Assembly: GCA_035236585.1 (NCBI GenBank)
Contig: CP141136.1
Location: 49,803,136-49,867,135 of the forward strand
DNA length: 64,000 bases
DNA from: Warburgia ugandensis
Lineage: Eukaryota > Streptophyta > Magnoliopsida > Canellales > Canellaceae
Reading direction: 5' to 3'
In this document: piece by piece, positions 63,904 through 64,000 of the stretch
Layout: each line of letters starts with the position of its first letter
How positions within the stretch are numbered: position 1 is the stretch's first letter
Made by a program: the position numbers and the translations under genes
The notes under the pieces: model-generated
The model's input: the letters and a program-made list of their open reading frames with translations, nothing else
What the model was told of the DNA's origin: nothing
Databases searched by the model: none

Positions 63904-64000
63904 TTTACATAAGTAGATCAACTGCCACTAATTTTCCTAATAGAAAATTTTATTCATCCAATATATCCACAACATATATAGACTAATAATGTAATTCTAT
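63904..64000. other. Flank of element E, probably element D continued
   Basis: AT-rich sequence after the right target duplication TTTAC. By nesting logic it should be the rest of element D, but it is too short to recognise. Confidence 0.4.

Overview
The window reads as repeat-rich, AT-rich plant nuclear DNA, almost certainly angiosperm. I find no intact host protein-coding gene, rRNA, tRNA or CRISPR array. Nearly everything that can be named is LTR retrotransposon. Most belongs to Ty3/gypsy chromoviruses of Tekay/Del type: LTRs of about 2.5-3.7 kb, a tRNA-iMet primer site, integrase ending in a chromodomain, and a conserved AATTT-GAGGAC-AAATT block just before the 3' LTR. Two pieces are of Athila/Tat type and one looks Copia-like. 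The species cannot be named from this sequence. A pericentromeric or other heterochromatic block is the simplest setting.

Layout. 1-2180: AT-rich, nothing recognised. 2181-19276: element A (+), a decayed chromovirus split by element B (5791-14078, -), an Athila/Tat-primed non-autonomous element. 19290-20325: an Athila/Tat gag-protease fragment. About 20326-32215: an LTR (H, +) split by element C (22628-31472, +), which has nearly matching LTRs, a perfect tRNA-iMet primer site and an interior with no recognisable gag-pol. 32216-33566: Copia-like 3' end and LTR (K) with a 119-bp CT run. 33590-41629: element F (+), whose integrase is split by solo LTR J (34458-37416, -). 41630-42117: degenerate GTGCAC array and TG microsatellite. 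42142-45904: solo LTR I. 45905-49393: remnants of element G (+). 49394-54831: 3' LTR and decayed interior of element D (-). 54832-63903: element E (-), the best preserved copy, with gag, protease, RT, RNase H, integrase and chromodomain all recognisable but broken.

How the parts relate. The order of insertion can be read from interruptions: B is in A, C in H, J in F, I in the G 5' LTR, D in the G 3' LTR, and E in the gag end of D. C and E have related LTRs, so C could have been mobilised by an E-like relative. None of the elements here can supply complete proteins: E carries stops, frameshifts, a lost primer site and a Glu-to-Gly change at the integrase catalytic position.

The most interesting signals lie in the LTRs. 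A hairpin whose shape is kept while its sequence changes sits about 350-430 bp before the LTR 3' end in several families. Unrelated short tandem arrays occur inside the LTRs of at least four families. Splice-like signals occur in the LTRs and directly before the E gag start.
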